This document shows positions 6,040-7,583 of a stretch of DNA of 7,583 bases, piece after piece. The position numbers and the translations under genes are program-made. Where the stretch lies: contig CADCLH010000087.1 in the NCBI GenBank assembly GCA_902802215.1, positions 1-7,583 on the forward strand. The letters run 5' to 3'. The notes beneath the pieces were generated by a model that ran no database searches, was not told the origin of the DNA, and was given only the letters and a program-made list of their open reading frames with translations. Source of the DNA: Oscillospiraceae bacterium. Its GTDB lineage: Bacteria > Bacillota > Clostridia > Oscillospirales > Oscillospiraceae. The number at the start of each line of letters is the position of its first letter. The stretch's first letter is position 1.

Positions 6040-6887
6040 TGTCTGATTCCGTGCTGCGCATGCAGGACGTGACGATGCAGTTCGGCGGCGTCGTCGCGGT
6101 CAACAACCTCTCTCTTGAAGTAAGGCGCGGAGAGATCGTCGCGCTCATCGGCCCCAACGGCGCGGGCAAGACGACGGCCTTCAACTGCATCACCGGCGTC
6201 TATGAGCCGACGAACGGCCAGGTCTACTATGAAGACAAGCTGATCGTCGCCAACCACCCCTCGGGCAAGATGAAAAAGGCCTATCAGGGCATGAATTCCG
6301 AGAAGTATGTCAGCGTCAAGCCCATCGATCCGACCCCTGACCAGATCACAAAGCTCGGCATCGCCAGGACCTTCCAGAACATCCGGCTCTGGAAGAGCAT
6401 GACGGTCTTTGAGAACGTGCTCACGGCCAAGCACATGCGCGCGAAGCAGAATGTGTTCTCCGCCACCTTCCGTCTCAACGCCTCCGAGGAGCGCCGCATG
6501 CGCGAGGAGACGCTGGCTCTGCTGGAGGAGCAGAATCTCTTGCAGTTCAAGGACGATCTGGCAACCTCGCTGCCCTACGGTCTGCAGCGGCGTCTGGAGA
6601 TCGCGCGCGCTCTGGCCACGGACCCGAAGCTCCTGCTTCTCGACGAACCCGCCGCGGGCATGAACCCGCAGGAGACCGAGGATCTCGGCAAGTTCATCGT
6701 GCAGATCAAGGAGAAATACGATCTCACGATCTTTATGATCGAACACCACATGGATCTGGTCATGCGGTTTTCGGACCGCATCTATGTGATCGACTTCGGC
6801 AAGCTGATCGCGCAGGGCACGCCTGCGGAGATCCAGGCCAATCCGAAGGTCATCGAAGCGTATCTGGGGGTGGCGGACGATGAGTGA
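6039..6887 (+). CDS. livG: Branched-chain amino acid ABC transporter ATPase LivG
   Basis: Cytoplasmic ATP-binding subunit that pairs with LivF to power LivHM. It has 282 aa, longer than the usual 255 or so. Seen: Walker A GPNGAGKT (38-45); Q-loop TFQNIRLW (111-118, Q113); the LivG-type signature YGLQRRLEIARAL (180-192); Walker B LLLLDEP (198-204); the switch histidine in IEHHMD (H236); and the family ending VIEAYLG (271-277). The extra length sits between Walker A and the Q-loop, where roughly residues 70-98 form a polar, Lys-containing insertion of about 25 residues not found in Escherichia coli LivG. All catalytic motifs are intact, so the protein should be active. It overlaps livM by 1 nt and livF by 8 nt, implying translational coupling. 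Confidence 0.95.
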   Translation: MSDSVLRMQDVTMQFGGVVAVNNLSLEVRRGEIVALIGPNGAGKTTAFNCITGVYEPTNGQVYYEDKLIVANHPSGKMKKAYQGMNSEKYVSVKPIDPTPDQITKLGIARTFQNIRLWKSMTVFENVLTAKHMRAKQNVFSATFRLNASEERRMREETLALLEEQNLLQFKDDLATSLPYGLQRRLEIARALATDPKLLLLDEPAAGMNPQETEDLGKFIVQIKEKYDLTIFMIEHHMDLVMRFSDRIYVIDFGKLIAQGTPAEIQANPKVIEAYLGVADDE

Positions 6888-7583
6888 ACCTATCCTTTCC
6901 ATCCGGGACCTGAAGGTCAATTACGGCGGCATTGAGGCCGTCAAGGGCATCTCCTTTGATGTGGAGGAGGGCAGCATCGTCACGCTGATCGGCGCAAACG
7001 GCGCGGGCAAGAGCTCGACGCTGCGCACGATCGCGGGCCTTGTCAAGCCCGCCTCCGGCAAGATCGTTTTCCGCGGCGACGATATCACCAACTGCGACAC
7101 CAACGTCATCGTGCGCAAGGGCATCACGCTGGTGCCGGAGGGTCGCCGCATTTTCCCCGATCTGACCGTTCTGGAAAACCTGCGCGTCGGCGCGTATCTG
7201 CGCAACGACGATATCGCGGGCGACATCCAGTGGGTCTACGATCTGTTCCCGCGCCTGCGGGAGCGCTCGTGGCAGGCGGGCGGCACGCTCTCCGGCGGCG
7301 AGCAGCAGATGCTCGCGGTCGCGCGGGCCCTGATGTGCAAGCCGAAGCTCATCATGATGGACGAGCCCTCGCTGGGCCTCGCTCCGCTGGTGGTGCGCGG
7401 GATCTTCGATATCATCCGGGAGATCAACGCCCAGGGCGTGACCGTCCTGCTGATCGAGCAGAACGCCAACATGGCGCTGAAGGTCGCGGACTACGCCTAC
7501 GTTCTGGAGACCGGCCGCATCGGCCTGTCCGGGACGGGCAAGGAGCTGCTGACCAACGACGACGTCCGAAAAGCTTATCTCGG
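6880..7583 (+). CDS. livF: Branched-chain amino acid ABC transporter ATPase LivF (3' end cut by window edge)
   Basis: Second cytoplasmic ATPase of the LIV importer. ATG 6880 lies inside the end of livG (8-nt overlap), with a G-rich site (GGGGG, 6866-6870) upstream. The frame is open to the window edge: 234 codons plus two bases. The last residues, VRKAYL, match the family's C-terminal AYLG, so only a few residues and the stop are missing. Seen: Walker A GANGAGKS (38-45), signature LSGGEQQ (137-143) and Walker B LIMMDEP (157-163). As in other LivF proteins, the Q-loop position carries glutamate (VPEGRR, E87) and the switch-histidine position carries glutamine (IEQN, Q194), in contrast with LivG. 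A terminator and any further operon genes lie beyond the window. Confidence 0.95.
   Translation, partial: MSEPILSIRDLKVNYGGIEAVKGISFDVEEGSIVTLIGANGAGKSSTLRTIAGLVKPASGKIVFRGDDITNCDTNVIVRKGITLVPEGRRIFPDLTVLENLRVGAYLRNDDIAGDIQWVYDLFPRLRERSWQAGGTLSGGEQQMLAVARALMCKPKLIMMDEPSLGLAPLVVRGIFDIIREINAQGVTVLLIEQNANMALKVADYAYVLETGRIGLSGTGKELLTNDDVRKAYL

Noticed and set aside
5706..6920. An open frame of 404 codons on the minus strand, opposite livM and livG.
   Set aside because: Same shadow effect. The plus-strand genes here have intact family motifs, and the antisense product resembles nothing I know.
1..7583. Search for mobile elements, phage genes, CRISPR arrays, defence genes, tRNA or rRNA.
   Set aside because: All coding space is accounted for by seven housekeeping or transport genes, and no direct repeat array, transposase motif, integrase or RNA gene signature was seen.

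Overview
The window looks like a chromosomal segment of a GC-rich, low-oxygen Firmicute, probably a clostridial gut-type bacterium of the Oscillospiraceae/Ruminococcaceae kind. This is inferred from strong AGGAGG-type ribosome binding sites, SigA-like promoters in short AT-rich gaps, a lipobox-type binding protein, an acetate kinase, and a YlbM-family tRNA enzyme that is typical of Firmicutes. The genus cannot be fixed from the sequence alone.

Layout. Positions 1-1188 (minus strand) carry acetate kinase, ackA, complete except for its last few residues. A 110-bp AT-rich divergent promoter region (1189-1298) separates it from tmcAL (1299-2492, plus strand), the tRNA(Met) cytidine acetate ligase. 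A 156-bp gap (2493-2648) holds a well-formed promoter and a striking nested inverted repeat at the predicted 5' end of the next transcript. Five plus-strand genes follow: livK (2649-3821, lipoprotein binding protein), livH (3996-4880) and livM (4891-6039) permeases, and livG (6039-6887) and livF (6880 to the window edge) ATPases. Together they form a complete branched-chain amino acid (HAAT/LIV-I type) ABC importer. The 174-bp gap between livK and livH (3822-3995) contains an intrinsic-terminator-like hairpin followed at once by a second perfect hairpin. The genes from livH onward are packed tightly, with a 10-nt gap, a 1-nt overlap and an 8-nt overlap.

How it works together. LivK, anchored on the outer face of the membrane, should deliver leucine, isoleucine, valine or a related ligand to the LivH-LivM channel, powered by the LivG-LivF ATPase pair. 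The livK-livH hairpins would let the binding protein be made in excess over the membrane parts. The left half is metabolically separate. AckA interconverts acetyl-phosphate and acetate with ATP production, and TmcAL uses acetate and ATP to acetylate the wobble cytidine of elongator tRNA(Met), so the divergent neighbours share acetate and ATP.

There is no sign of a mobile element, CRISPR array, RNA gene or obviously new multi-gene system. The parts worth a second look are regulatory (the livK leader structure and the livK-livH hairpins), plus an insertion in LivG.
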